Under the pieces are notes generated by a model, which was given only the letters and a program-made list of their open reading frames with translations, was not told the DNA's origin and ran no database searches. This document shows, in pieces, positions 10,101 to 20,198 of a DNA stretch of 25,488 nt (positions within the stretch are counted from its first letter, which is position 1; the number at the start of each line of letters is the position of its first letter). The position numbers and the translations under genes were made by a program. Source of the DNA: Larix sibirica (lineage: Eukaryota; Streptophyta; Pinopsida; Pinales; Pinaceae); assembly GCA_004151065.3 (NCBI GenBank), contig NWUY0300105553.1:1-25488 (forward strand), read 5' to 3'.

Positions 10101-11197
10101 ATTTTTTCAATGGATGACAAAGATTGGGGAGATGTTGTTGGGTCTTACATTATTAAAACATTACACCAATATCTACTCAAGGAACTTCCCTCCCCCCCCC
10201 ACAATCGAAATTATGGAAAATAAATTGGCATATGTATGGCCTTCCAAAGATTAATTTGGCATCTAGATGTGTCTTACATAAAGAAGAGGAAGATACATCT
10301 TTGGATTTGTTCCTATAATGCTCATTTTCCCAACAAGTTTGGAGAGATGCATTAGAATATCCAAGAGAAGATATAATCCTCCCGCAACATTGGAATGATT
10401 TCTTCTCAAATTAGAAGCACTATTAGCCAAGATCTTTATTCAAGAAACCATGTCTAATTTGTGTATGGATGCCCTCCCAAAATACCTTATCCATAAAATA
10501 TGGCTAGCTAGAAACAAATTCATTTTCACCCCTCACATCACTACTAGTAAATAGTAAGAAAAGTGAAATTCCTCATTCATGAAATGCTAAAATCAAGAGG
10601 CATCTTGGAGCTTGGAAAGGAAAATATCATAGTTCAAGGGCGAATTTGGGCTGAAGATCTCTTATTTGGTAATCCCCTTCAATCCAAACAATATTACAAA
10701 AAACCTTTTACGAGGAAACAATGGCACATGGATTTTAAGGGTTCATATTTTCATAGTGGGTTAAAAAATCACAAGTGCCACAAATTCTTCTTTGATGGAG
10801 CTTGCAAAGAAAATACAGGGGTGTAAGGTGCGGTGATGAGTTCTCTTAGGCCTCGAAGGAAAACTTGAAGTAAGCTATGCATGGGGACTTGGAATAACAA
10901 CAAATAACCAAGCTAAGATAAATGCCATGTTCCATGGAATCTCATTCATATCCCAACAAATTAAGTCTATCATGATATTTCCATATTCATACCTAATAAT
11001 TAATCAATCAAGGAAGGAACATCGTTGTCAAGAATTTTTCAAAAAATCCATGACCTACTTGCCTCCATGGACTATGTATACATTATGCATGTCAAAGAGA
11101 AAGCAATTCTCTAGTAGATAGAATGTATAATGAACAATTTACTTGGATAGGGGGGATCCTAATAAAAAAGGGGGACACCTCTAAATGTATTAGATAA
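7119..11197 (+). pseudogene. LINE D: ORF2 pseudogene (endonuclease, RT, RNase H)
   Basis: ORF2 would nick target DNA and copy the element RNA there. It covers about 4.08 kb, the usual size for plant L1-type ORF2, with many stops and frameshifts. Endonuclease: MNIVSWN at the start, later SASEDSRGINTLWEARIF, and a C-terminal block (7740-7970, ENVSIFF to NPLWLQKKEALDIIQ). Its SDHxP motif has become SLTP (7791-7802), losing Asp-His. RT: PDKTLGLDGFIIHFF at about 8437, motif A IKINLANCFD with the catalytic Asp now Asn (8830-8832), motif B degraded to SKGDHSPAFLYILM, and motif C FVDDTLFMGG intact (9118-9129). Cys-rich and linker regions follow. RNase H spans about 10770-11197. The element is dead many times over. 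Confidence 0.85.
10770..11197 (+). pseudogene. LINE D: RNase H domain of ORF2
   Basis: This is the C-terminal domain of the LINE D ORF2 pseudogene, recognised as FFFDGACKENTGV, then LEGKLEVSYAWGLGITTNNQ, NQAKINAMFHGI, and a final ESNSLVDRMYNEQ. The first Asp is kept (10794-10796). The Glu after NNQA is now Lys (AAG 10915-10917). The GDS motif has become PYS (10981-10989), losing the second Asp. The last Asp is kept (11117-11119). At least two frameshifts separate these blocks. The ORF2 stop is TAA 11195-11197. Confidence 0.8.
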
Positions 11198-12150
11198 ATT
11201 AGCACATCTCATGGTATCATTTACTATCCACAATATTCCTAAGTAAATTTGCCGCCCCGCCCTCTTGTCATGCAAGGTAGCAAAGGAAAGGCACTACAAA
11301 AGTGTCAATGGTAAAGCAAGAAGATTACATGCCATATATGTTCTTGCAATAGCAGTGAGAGAGATATAACCCTCTCACGTGCCTATTGCTTTCTCACACA
11401 CTCGACATTAGATTAGAACTCAATTCAATATATGGTGGAGTTAATGGAGATGTGATATGAAGAGGGGATATTATCAGTGGATGAAGGTTCTAGCAGTCTG
11501 CATTCTATTAAATTTCTCAATGGAGTTTGGTTTCAGGGTCCCTTGGTGGCTTCTGGTCGGTGAGTTGTGTTTCTTGTGGGATTGGTTGTAGCGGTTTCTC
11601 AATCCATTAGTGGTCTCTGACTCACCTTTGATAGCAATAAGTGTACTCGATCCTCTAAGTCTGAATTCCTCTTCGCATAGATTTGCATGCTTTGATTTTT
11701 TGATAGGATATTGGGTGGAATTGCACTTGGTTTTAACGTCACATTGGGAAAAAGGACTTGTCTTCAATTTGGGAATGGTTTTTAGTCATTCCTCAAGAAG
11801 ATTCTGGGTACACTTCATGAATCTTGCTTTAATGTTTTTGGTCATAAAGGAGACCCTGAAGCTTGTGCCAACAAGCATTCTATCTATTAGTATGGAAAAC
11901 TTTTTTGACTCATGATGGCATAATAGTGAGGGGAATGTTGAGATAAAGATATTATGAGACAAATTCCAGGGCAGTTAGAAGGAATGAGGAAGGCTATTGA
12001 ATACCTCATTATTCACATGGAAAAGCAAGAGGGAAACAAGAGAAATTGGAAGCCAAGTGTAGGGAACAAAGTTTGGAATACGATAAGTTGGCTAATGACT
12101 AAAAATGGCATTACAACATCATCTTACGATTTGCTCACAATGCCCAATTA
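11198..12150 (+). mobile_element. LINE D downstream region with coding-like remnants
   Basis: After the RNase H stop, about 950 bp have coding-like stretches instead of a plain UTR. One frame reads HESCFNVFGHKGDPEACANK near 11815-11870. Another, 11954-12151, begins MRQIPGQLEGMRKAIEYLII and is strongly helical and basic. An open stretch at 11610-11915 has no known motif. I cannot assign a family. The position matches the coding-like tail behind the LINE C RNase H, so this may be a third coding segment of these LINEs. No A-tail is visible before the LTR at 12367, so the 3' end of LINE D is uncertain. Confidence 0.4.
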
Positions 12151-12366
12151 ATGGTTATATTTTTAAATGTCTCAATAGATTCAGTGAATTATTAGGTTAT
12201 CAAAGAAAACATTGTGCTACATACTACAACGAAACTATTAGGATAGTCACATGTTCATGGAGAACAAGGCCTTGAAAGTGATGATGTGTCAATTAAGGAA
12301 TCCCACAATGGGTATAAACTTGCTTATGAATAATTTCTCTTTTTATATGTATTTGTATTTTTCTTT
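12151..12366. other. AT-rich flank of the outer LTR element
   Basis: No gene is seen here. The bases just before the LTR (12362-12366, TCTTT) do not match those after the 3' LTR (23358-23362, ACTTC), so no target-site duplication of the outer element can be shown. Confidence 0.5.
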
Positions 12367-12848
12367 TGTTAGGGTCCTACCTTAACCCCCTTACTTTAGG
12401 AGTTAGTCAAGTAATGTATGTGTCCATCTCTTTTGAAAAAGGTCAAGTATTTAGTAGTGAACAATTAATATAAAATGGTCTCTCTATTAATTAAGCCCCA
12501 CTATTAATTAAGTCCCACTAGGAAGTTGATGCTCAATTAATTATTTGACCATGTCAAGTAGTTAGGGTTTTGGATATTGAAAGCATATTTAAAGAGTTAG
12601 AAAGCTATAGATTGTTTTGCAGCAATTATTGTATTGGATATCTACTCAAGTGAAAGGTCAGCCAAACTTAAGAGGTGTGAGAACATTGCTTCTAGATTTG
12701 ATTATCATAATACACAAGCTATTTCTGTGATATTTAGCTTGTTTATTTGCTTTGATCAAATATTCTGCACTATAATCTTGTGCTTTCGGCATTGTTTATC
12801 TCTATATATCTTGTTTTTGCTCTAATTCGCAAGGTTAAGTACACCACA
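12367..12848 (+). repeat. 5' LTR of outer Ty3/gypsy element
   Basis: This 482-bp direct repeat of 22897-23357 starts TG and ends CA. It differs from its partner by many substitutions and some indels, including a short extra copy of CTATTAATTAAG plus CCC-rich sequence near 12487-12520. A TATTTAAAG box at 12586-12594, also present in the 3' LTR at 23094-23102, is a plausible TATA element. The divergence indicates an old insertion. Confidence 0.88.
12585..12594 (+). promoter_or_regulatory. TATA-like box in outer 5' LTR
   Basis: ATATTTAAAG lies about 220 bp into the LTR and is conserved in the 3' LTR as TATTTAAAG. Position and conservation suit the LTR promoter, but there is no transcript evidence. 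Confidence 0.4.
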
Positions 12849-12850
12849 AG

Positions 12851-12865
12851 TGGTATCAAATCACC
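12851..12865 (+). other. Primer-binding site of outer element (initiator Met tRNA type)
   Basis: TGGTATCAAATCACC begins two bases after the LTR end. Its first eight bases match the complement of the plant initiator tRNA-Met 3' end (TGGTATCAGAGCC); the rest has mutated. Confidence 0.8.
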
Positions 12866-12878
12866 TTTTTGAGCCATC

Positions 12879-13075
12879 ATGCCTCCAAATTTTCGTCGAA
12901 TTTAATTTAGGCTAGAGACGTGTTCTGACATCTTCAAATAATGTAGAGATTTGTGGTTCAATGGGTAAAATTGCAATTGGGGAAGCAAACAACGCAGAGA
13001 ATACAATTAGTACTTAGTCACATTTATTGGACACCATTGTAACCTTCATTGAGGACCCTTCGAGTAGCATTGCAT
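12879..13075 (+). pseudogene. Outer element: gag start fragment
   Basis: A possible gag start at ATG 12879 (MPPNFRRI) is followed by a stop within ten codons and by no recognisable capsid or zinc-knuckle sequence before the nested insertion at 13076. It is named gag only because of its position after the primer-binding site. Confidence 0.35.
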
Positions 13076-13262
13076 TATAATGTCCCCATTTTCGGGTTCT
13101 CTTGCATTGCAGTTGGATCTTACCTTCTCAGTGGGTGATTGTCTTGTCCAAGGGGTTATTTGATGTTACGAGTGAGTTCAGATGGTCTAGCAGACTCATA
13201 TAACTCTTTCAAATGTTATTTCTAGCTCTGGTGTGTTCTTCGATATTCTTAGAGAGAGCGTC

Positions 13263-13271
13263 TATTTATGG
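13263..13271 (+). promoter_or_regulatory. TATA-like box in nested 5' LTR
   Basis: TATTTATGG here corresponds to TATTTATAG at 18526-18534 in the 3' LTR, the same distance from the LTR start. It is a plausible promoter element of the LTR. Confidence 0.35.
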
Positions 13272-13650
13272 TAATTCACTTGGTCTGGTCCAAATATGAT
13301 CATTCATCATTGGTATCACCACTACGCAATCAATTTTCGATTCCAATGCATTTCGACTGTTTCCGCAACTTGGGCATAATATTGAGCTATATTTAATTAA
13401 TTTCACTAAAGGTGTTATTTTAATTAAATTATTTAAAGGGGCACCTTAGTGTTATAGCTCATTGGAATTGGGATGAAACACTTTAAATGTTTGGATGATG
13501 GATGATGAACAGGAAATGTTTTAAAACCAAATAAATCACTTTTTGGAGTTAAAAAGAGTTATAAAGTGACTTTGGAAAAATATTAAAGAAATATGTTATA
13601 AAGTCACTTAAATGATTTAATTGAGTGGGAAAGGGTAAAAGAAGGTTATA

Positions 13651-13666
13651 AGAGAGAGAGAGAGAG
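13651..13666 (+). repeat. (AG)8 microsatellite in nested 5' LTR
   Basis: Eight AG units lie here, against eleven at 18921-18942 in the 3' LTR. The length has changed since insertion, when the two LTRs were presumably identical. Confidence 0.9.
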
Positions 13667-14599
13667 TTCATTCTCTCATCATTTATGATCATTTTACAAA
13701 ATTGTTTTCGAGAGCTCTTGTGGCTTTGGGTTTGGACTAAAAACCTTGTTGCATATTAGTTTTGGTGGTGAGACACATCCACCCTAGCTAATCCGAATGA
13801 AGAATCACCCATATTTTTCATTAGATTTCATTGAAGAAGACAAGTTTCTAGTGGCAAACAATCATAGATTTAAAGAGTTTGCAGCGATTTTATGCATATT
13901 TTGGAGGTTGTGGGTATCATTTGTAAATTGTGGAAGCTAAGCAATGGCCATCATTTCTAACTTGTGGAGGAAGTGAAGGAGGTCGTACTCATCATGATAG
14001 CAGTTGTTATAACCATTCTTAGGCCATACACATTAACCATCAATCATTCTTCTCTATTATTGGTTGTTCTGCATTTATTGAGGTTGTACCATCTATATGT
14101 TCAGCAGTAGGCAGGTCGTACACTCTATTTGGAAGATATTCTCTTACTGGGCATTCTTTATACTTGTAGTTATGTGGGTATTTACTATTGGAAATGGGTC
14201 ATACAAATTCTAGGCAGCATTAATACCCTTGGTTGGTCGTACTATTCATTGGTTGATAGTCATCTCTACATTACGTTGGGTTTGCTATTGGAAAGAGCCA
14301 TACATCCTCTTGGAAACATTTTCTCTCATTGTTTGGTTGTACTCTCTCATTAACAGATCATATTTTTTTATTGGCTATCATCTCCATTTGCACAGGCCGT
14401 ACACTACTATGGAGGACAATAATTGTTGTATAAGTCATTTTGGCATTGCAAGGGGGTCATATATATATCCTATCGTGTGTCTAGTCAAGCTATTATCTCA
14501 GGTCAACAAATGAATTCTTTGTGTTACTGTTGTTCATGAGTTTTTTTTGGTCACGCTTACAATTGTAATCTTGTTTTATGATAAATGTATTAAGAAACC

Positions 14600-14925
14600 A
14601 CATGGTAACAAATTGTTTGATAAAACCTCTATACCAAGGAAACACTTAAACACACTACCAATCCAGACAAAATCATATCATCAGTTAAGGGGCACAAGCA
14701 GTGGACTGTAGTGAACTGATTGATGAAAGTTCTGAAGCAAAAATTACCCACATAACAACAGTAACCTCAGTCAAAAATCAACAGTCAGTAAGGGACACTA
14801 CTACAATGGTATCAGAGCATTGTTGCCAAACTGTTTGACAAAAGTATTAACCCAAAAATTTAACAGCAGTCAACACCATAAAATTATATCAGCACTAAGA
14901 GGGGATCTTACAGTGGTATCAAAGA
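14600..14925 (+). repeat. Repeated primer-binding-site-like units at LTR 3' end
   Basis: Four similar stretches start CATGGTAACAAA (TGG at 14603), CAGTGGACTGTAG (14702), CAATGGTATCAGAGC (14807) and CAGTGGTATCAAAG (14914, the true site). The first three are followed by AANTGNTTGAYRAAA-like sequence. Spacing is 99, 105 and 107 bp. The copy at 14807-14818 matches the first 12 bases of the Met-type site (TGGTATCAGAGC) exactly, better than the functional position does. The 3' LTR has counterparts to the first three units. The series suggests that the LTR end has repeatedly moved outward through the primer-binding site. Confidence 0.65.
14914..14925 (+). other. Primer-binding site of nested element
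   Basis: TGGTATCAAAGA begins two bases after the 5' LTR end (CA at 14911-14912). Ten of twelve bases match the initiator tRNA-Met complement TGGTATCAGAGC. Confidence 0.8.
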
Positions 14926-14959
14926 TTGGATCCTCCTAGCCCGAGGGTGGAAGCTGAAG

Positions 14960-15958
14960 ATGGATCGAAAGTTTAAAGAAAATATGGAAAAGCTGATGCA
15001 AAAACGTATGCAAACTAGTTTGTAATATCAGCAGAACTTTATCAAGTTGATGCATCATCCTTACATAAGACGCTATGTGGAAGCAGATAGAATGAAAAGA
15101 GAAGAGCCAACAGTAGCAATGGATTGAGATCAGCAAAGCCATAATGACTTAAGGAGACAAAATCTTTGTTTTTCTTACAAAAGGCCCTGGGAGCCTAATC
15201 ACTAATGCCTTGGTGAAAAAAAGTTAGTGCTAAAGGAAAGACACAAAGTTACAGAAGGAGGGATGGGAAAAGAGAAACAAACAGATTGTCCAACTACTTG
15301 TCCATACATCACAACTGAAGAGTGTGCTAATGATCCTACTAAACATTCCAGTATAATTATGCCTTCATTTCAAAAAAATTGCAAGGAAATATAGGTAGAG
15401 GAAATTGTTTCTAATGGTTTTGATGCTTCTAAAAATGGGGACGAATTTGATTCTTCATGTGCTTCTTCTATTACAGCTGAGTACACTAATTTTTGTGAGA
15501 CAGTAAAATTTAAATTCATTTCCTTAAAAAGAGAAGAGGGGAGAGACAAAGAAGAAGATAAAACTAACACAGTTTTACTCCAGCAGGATGGAACAGTGGC
15601 TTGTGATGAAAGAGAGTTAGTTATTACTATTGGTAAAGGCTACACAAGTCTCTATGTTGGTGATGTGGATATTGTTATTGATAAGCCTTGTGAGTAGGAG
15701 ATAGTTTCCTTTGATGATATTGGAATTAATCATAAGGTTGTCCCACCATTCTTACTTGGGAGATGCAAGGCATCCACTAGTGAAACAATTGATTTTGATG
15801 ATGATATGGTTCCTACAAATGGAAGCCAATTGTGTGGCAGCCCAAGTCACTTTGATGAACTTGATCAAAGACCACTAGCATTGCAATATTTGAAGGACCG
15901 GTCTATGGTTACAAAAGAGAAATTTGTAAGTTGTGCAAGTGTTAACAAGAGAATATAA
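14960..15958 (+). pseudogene. Nested element: unknown protein, N-terminal part
   Basis: ATG 14960 lies 35 bp after the primer-binding site. It opens a 333-codon frame with five internal stops (15023, 15125, 15203, 15392, 15695) and no frameshift before TAA 15956-15958. The N-terminus is charged and helical (MDRKFKENMEKLMQKRMQ). The middle contains ITIGKGYTSLYVGDVDIVID, and the C-terminal half is acidic (ETIDFDDDMVPTNG). The position is that of gag, but I see no capsid major-homology region or CCHC knuckle. After 15930 a second frame (LTREYNTHKYVEDLIWKHQI, then KWIQFYTIAHDQRNI) bridges to the open frame at 16096, so the original product was probably about 650 residues. The function is unknown. 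Confidence 0.6.
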
Positions 15959-16095
15959 CACTCATAAATATGTTGAAGATCTCATTTGGAAACACCAAAT
16001 TGAGGAGGCAAAAAGGAGTTGCAAGTGGATTCAATTTTACACAATTGCACACGATCAAAGAAACATTAGAAGTGATGAAATCAGATTACTTATAA

Positions 16096-16935
16096 TTGCT
16101 CATGGATAAGGATATTGCTATCAAGTATGCTAAAGACAAGGAAAAAGAGGCTGGTGAGCTTTGCTTACAATCAAGTATGGCTCACTCTTCACTATACAAA
16201 TCAGAAAATCATATCCCTATTGTAGCGACACCCAAGGAACAAGAAAGAAATGCAAGAATTATGGAGACTAAGCAAATAATTGAAGGGATTGATGAACTCC
16301 ATAGGAGTGAAAAATTGCATAATGTTTCCAGCATTCCTCATACTAGGGAGATTCGGTATGCTGATAGAGGTTGGAAACCACATCAAGAGTATGAACTCTT
16401 GAATCTTGAGGATAATTTTTGGCATGAAGATGCAGAGTGCAGCCATGAATTAGATGATATAGCGGGTAATGAAGGCAGTTTTCAGCGTGATACACTTCAT
16501 GGATCAGCAGATACACTTCATGGATCAGCAACTAATGATGAGCGTCTAAGATTGGAGGAAAGTATGCATGAGACCTATAAAGACACCAATGAAAGGGATG
16601 AAGAAAATGTCGATTTTAGGAGTTTTAACAGCAGTCTATTGTCGTTGCATGAGTTTGATAATCATAAGGTGATAGATAAGTTCCATGCATATGACTTTGT
16701 TAAGAGGATTTCTTATGTTTACACACAAGATTTCATAGATAGGCATGGGTTAGTGTTGATGGATCCAAAGTACACAACATGTTTGACATTCCATAATGGG
16801 TTTGCTAATCCTTGCTTTATGAATACGCCACTATTTTTCATCGCCTTAGGAGGCAATTCCTTGAGAGGTTTACCAAATGAAACATCGAGGATTCCTAATT
16901 TTGGACATGTTGTTCATTATTCATGGAGACAATGA
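16096..16935 (+). pseudogene. Nested element: unknown protein, C-terminal part (279 codons open)
   Basis: This is the longest open frame in the window, with no stop from 16096 to TGA 16933-16935. It is probably the C-terminal part of the frame begun at 14960, joined through frameshifts at about 15940 and 16090; the ATG at 16096 need not be the real start. The product is hydrophilic and rich in Glu, His, Asp and Ser, and includes a doubled heptad DTLHGSA (21-bp repeat at 16489-16530). A more structured end reads KFHAYDFVKRISYVYTQDFI, then HGLVLMDPKYTTCLTFHNGF and FFIALGGNSLRGLPNETS. I see no protease (DSG/DTG), RT or integrase motif. I do not recognise the family. Confidence 0.55.
16489..16530 (+). 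repeat. 21-bp tandem repeat inside nested-element ORF
   Basis: GATACACTTCATGGATCAGC plus A occurs twice in a row (16489-16509 and 16510-16530) without mismatch and keeps the frame (DTLHGSA twice). Perfect identity in an otherwise decayed element suggests a recent slippage duplication. Confidence 0.9.
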
Positions 16936-18330
16936 TCAAGAATATCATATTCCTAGTTTGTTGAGATGGCATAGTTTTATCAATTTGCACAAAGTAGGAG
17001 AATTTTTAGATGTGGTGCAAATTTTTTTGTCTTAGTCCTTGATGAATAGCGGTTGTTCTATGAAGTTGAACACATAATTATCAGAGCTTGCATTGAAGAC
17101 TGCAGTTGATTGCATAGGTTTGTGTGCACTAGATTGTCCCTATAACACTTGGAGCTTGAGGATTGATAAAGGATCACCAATATATGAAAGTGGAAGCACT
17201 CTCGAGGAGGTTATAAATCAAATTTTCAAACTTAACACTGCTGTCATATTTTGTGCTAGCAGCCATGAGGACGTATGTGTGAGTATGACTGGTGATAATC
17301 ACGAGATTTGGGATTCAAGTACAGTATTCAATGGTGGGATGTCAACTTGAAATTGGAGTGGTGGACAAAACTTCAATATGGTATAACTGTCCACTCAACA
17401 ATCAACCTACATAGGACCTTGAACGTTAGCATACACTTGGTTTGGCCAATACCTCCAGCTCTACAGTGGAGTAATTCTCGGTCAGTGTGGATTGGTAGTG
17501 GTAATTTGGTTAGAGGAGTATTTATGGTCATTTCCCCACTCACATCCCCTATGTCTTCAAGGGGGATTTTGTATGACAATCATTGTCCTTGCATTTTCAC
17601 GTTGATTATGGAAACATCAGTTTATGGGAAGATGGACTTTGAGTACTTACAAGTTTATTGGAAGAAGGGTGTGGGAGGGTTTGCAAAGTTTATGCAATTA
17701 TTTCTAGCTCCCTCTGGGGTGAATGATGGTTATTGCAATCAGTCTAATATGATGATATATATATCTTTAGACGTTATTGTGATGATTGTAGTAGATTGCA
17801 TGAGTTGGTGTGCTCATAATTGGATTTTTGACACCTGGAGATTACATATCAGTGAGGGGTTATCATTCAATGATCAGGAATGTATTGTGATGATGTATGA
17901 TTCCAGGGACGACATTTATGTTATCTTCCTTATCAACTTCTAGTTAGAGATCGATTGGAATCACTTCTATGACTCTGTGAGGAGATATGCTAAGAGTTAT
18001 TTTGGGAGGATGAGCAGATTATATTTCTTGTTTCCCGGGATCATGTTAGGAAGTGAGATTGCAAACGTGGGCCTCACTGTTGCACCTCAGTAAGAGACTT
18101 TTCATGATATAGATTTCAGCATTTACAGATATTTCAGTTTGGATTTTCATGATGATTACTTTTGGGGGTTACCAAAGGGGAGAGCGCAGACTCAGTATTA
18201 TGAATTAATAGTTTTTATCAGAGTAGCACAACAACAACATGGTGGATATTTCCACAAGTTGATTTGGGACCCTTGGATCCACTGGGGTTTAGTTGACTAT
18301 CATTGCTTGAGGGCAAGCAATCTTGGGGAA
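16926..18330 (+). pseudogene. Nested element: second coding-like block, unknown
   Basis: From the end of the 279-codon frame, a shifted reading begins EYHIPSLLRWHSFINLHKVG and continues, with two stops, through the open 17093-17350 frame (TAVDCIGLCALDCPYNTWSL). It then moves to the 17308-17943 frame (LEWWTKLQYGITVHSTINLH, RSVWIGSGNLVRG, SSRGILYDNHCPCIF) and further scraps (RRYAKSYFGRMSRLYFLFPG, DFHDDYFWGLPKGRAQTQYY, GGYFHKLIWDP) up to the polypurine tract. The sequence is rich in Trp, Cys, Ile and aromatic residues. It sits where an envelope-like or extra ORF can lie in plant LTR elements, but I see no signal peptide or transmembrane pattern that proves this. An alternative is a 3' UTR of former coding origin. 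It includes a duplicated VDC/TW module. Confidence 0.45.
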
Positions 18331-18338
18331 GGGAGGAT
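18325..18338 (+). other. Polypurine tract of nested element
   Basis: GGGGAAGGGAGGAT directly precedes the 3' LTR start TGTAATGTC at 18339. This is the expected position and composition for plus-strand priming. Confidence 0.85.
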
Positions 18339-20198
18339 TGTAATGTCTCTATTTTCGGGTTTTCTTGCATTTCAATTGGCTCTAACCTTATCGGTGGGTG
18401 GGTGTCTTGTCCAAGGGGTTATTTGATGTTACCAGTGAGCTCAAATGGTCTAGAGGACGCATATGACACTTTCAGATGTTATTTCTGACTTTGATGTGTT
18501 CTCCAAGATTCTTGGAGGGAGCATCTATTTATAGTAAGTCACCTGGTCAGGTTTTAATATCATCATTCATCATTGGTATCACCCCCGCGTAATCAATTTT
18601 TTATTCTGATGCATTTCGACTGTTTCCGCAACTTGGGTGTAATATTGAGCTATATTTAATTAATTTCCCTAAGGTCGTTATTTTAATTAAATTATTTAAA
18701 GGGGCACCTTAGTGTTATAACTCGTTGAAATTGGGATGAAACACTTTAAATGGTGGGATGATGAAAATGACTTTCAGTGCCTGGGAATGCTTTAAAATCA
18801 AATAAATCATTTTTGGAGTTAAAAAGGGTTATAAAGGGACTTTGGGAAAATATTAAAGAAATATATTATAAAGTCACTTAAATGATTTAATTGAGTGGGA
18901 AAGGGTCAAAGAAGGTTTTGAGAGAGAGAGAGAGAGAGAGAGTTCATTCGTTCATCATTCATGATCATTTTACAAAAAAAATTGGAGAGCTCTTGTGGCT
19001 TTGGGTTTGGCCTAAAACATTTGTTGCATATTAGTTTCGGTGGTGAGACACATCCACCCTATATAATACGGAGGAGGAAACACCAATATTTCTCATTAGA
19101 TTTCATTGAAGAAGACAATTTTCTAGTGTCAAGCAAGTATCTCATAGATTTGAAGAGTTTGTAGTGATTTTATGCATATTTTGGAGGTCGTGGGCTTCAT
19201 TTGTAAATCGTGGAAGCTAAGCAAGACTGTGGCCATCATTTCTATCTTGTGGAGGAAGTCAAGGAGGTCATACTTATCATTGTAGCAGATGTTCTACCCA
19301 TTCTCAGGATGTACACATTAACCAACAATCATTCTTCTCTATTATTGGTTGTTCTACATTTATTGAGGCCATACCATCTATATGTTCAATAATAGACATG
19401 CTGTACACTCTATTTGGAAGATATTCTCTTGTTGGGCATTCACTATACTTATATTTATGTGGGTATTTACTATTGGAAATGGGTCTTATAAATTCTAGGC
19501 AGCATTAATACCCTTGGTTGGTTGTATTGTTCATTGGTTGATATTCATCTCTACATTGTGTCGAGTTTGCTATTGGAAAGAGCCATACATCCTCTTGGAA
19601 GCATTTTCTCTCATTGTCTAGTTGTACTCTCTCATTATCAGATCATACTGTTTTGATTGGTTTTCATCTCCATTTGCACAGGTCGTACACCACTGTAGAA
19701 TACAGTAATTGATGTAGAAGGCATTTTCTCATTGCAAGGGGGTCATATATATATCCTATTGTGTGGTTGTTCAAGCTATTATCTCAATTTCGCAAATGAA
19801 TTCCTTGTGTTACTGTTGTTCATGAGTTTTTTATGGTCATTATTACAACTGTAATCTTGTTTTATGATAAATGCATTAAGAAACCATGCCGTAGCAAACT
19901 GTTTTGCAAAACCTCTACACCAAGGAAACACTTAAACACACTACCAATCCACACAAAATCGTATTAGCAGTTAAGGGGCACAGACAGTGGACTATAGTGA
20001 ACTGTTTGATAAAAGTTCTGAAGCAAAAATAACCCACATAACAGCAATAAACTCAGTAAAAAATCAGCAATCAATAAAGGGGACTACTACAATGGTATCA
20101 TAGCATTGTTGCCAAACTATTTGACAAAAGTCTCAACCTAGAAATACTACGACATTCAACACCAAAAAATTATATTAGCACCAAGAGGGGATCTTACA
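18339..20198 (+). repeat. 3' LTR of nested element
   Basis: This LTR is 1860 bp, beginning TG and ending CA (GATCTTACA), collinear with 13076-14912. It keeps the TATTTATAG box (18526-18534), an (AG)11 run (18921-18942) and the primer-site-like repeats near its end (for example CAATGGTATCATAGC at about 20090). It is followed by TGCAT, the target duplication. Confidence 0.88.

Larger units (their letters stand above)
13076..14912 (+). repeat. 5' LTR of nested element
   Basis: This LTR is 1837 bp, collinear with 18339-20198. Its terminal TG has mutated to TA (13076-13077), whereas the 3' LTR keeps TGTAATGTC. The end is GATCTTACA. By eye, some 60-bp blocks differ at about 11 positions and others at about 3. 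It contains a TATTTATGG box (13263-13271; TATTTATAG in the other LTR) and a short (AG)n run. Small open frames such as 14129-14353 and 14229-14513 are also partly open in the other LTR but carry no protein motif; I do not call them genes. Confidence 0.88.

Noticed and set aside
11474-11767. 97-codon minus-strand open frame
   Set aside because: No recognisable motif, and it lies antisense to plus-strand coding-like LINE D tail sequence.
14129-14513. Overlapping open frames in the nested 5' LTR
   Set aside because: They lie inside LTR sequence, are not preserved as longer frames in the 3' LTR, and show no motif.
16926-18330. Envelope-like gene in the nested element
   Set aside because: The position would suit it, but no signal peptide, cleavage site or clear membrane anchor can be read through the frameshifts.
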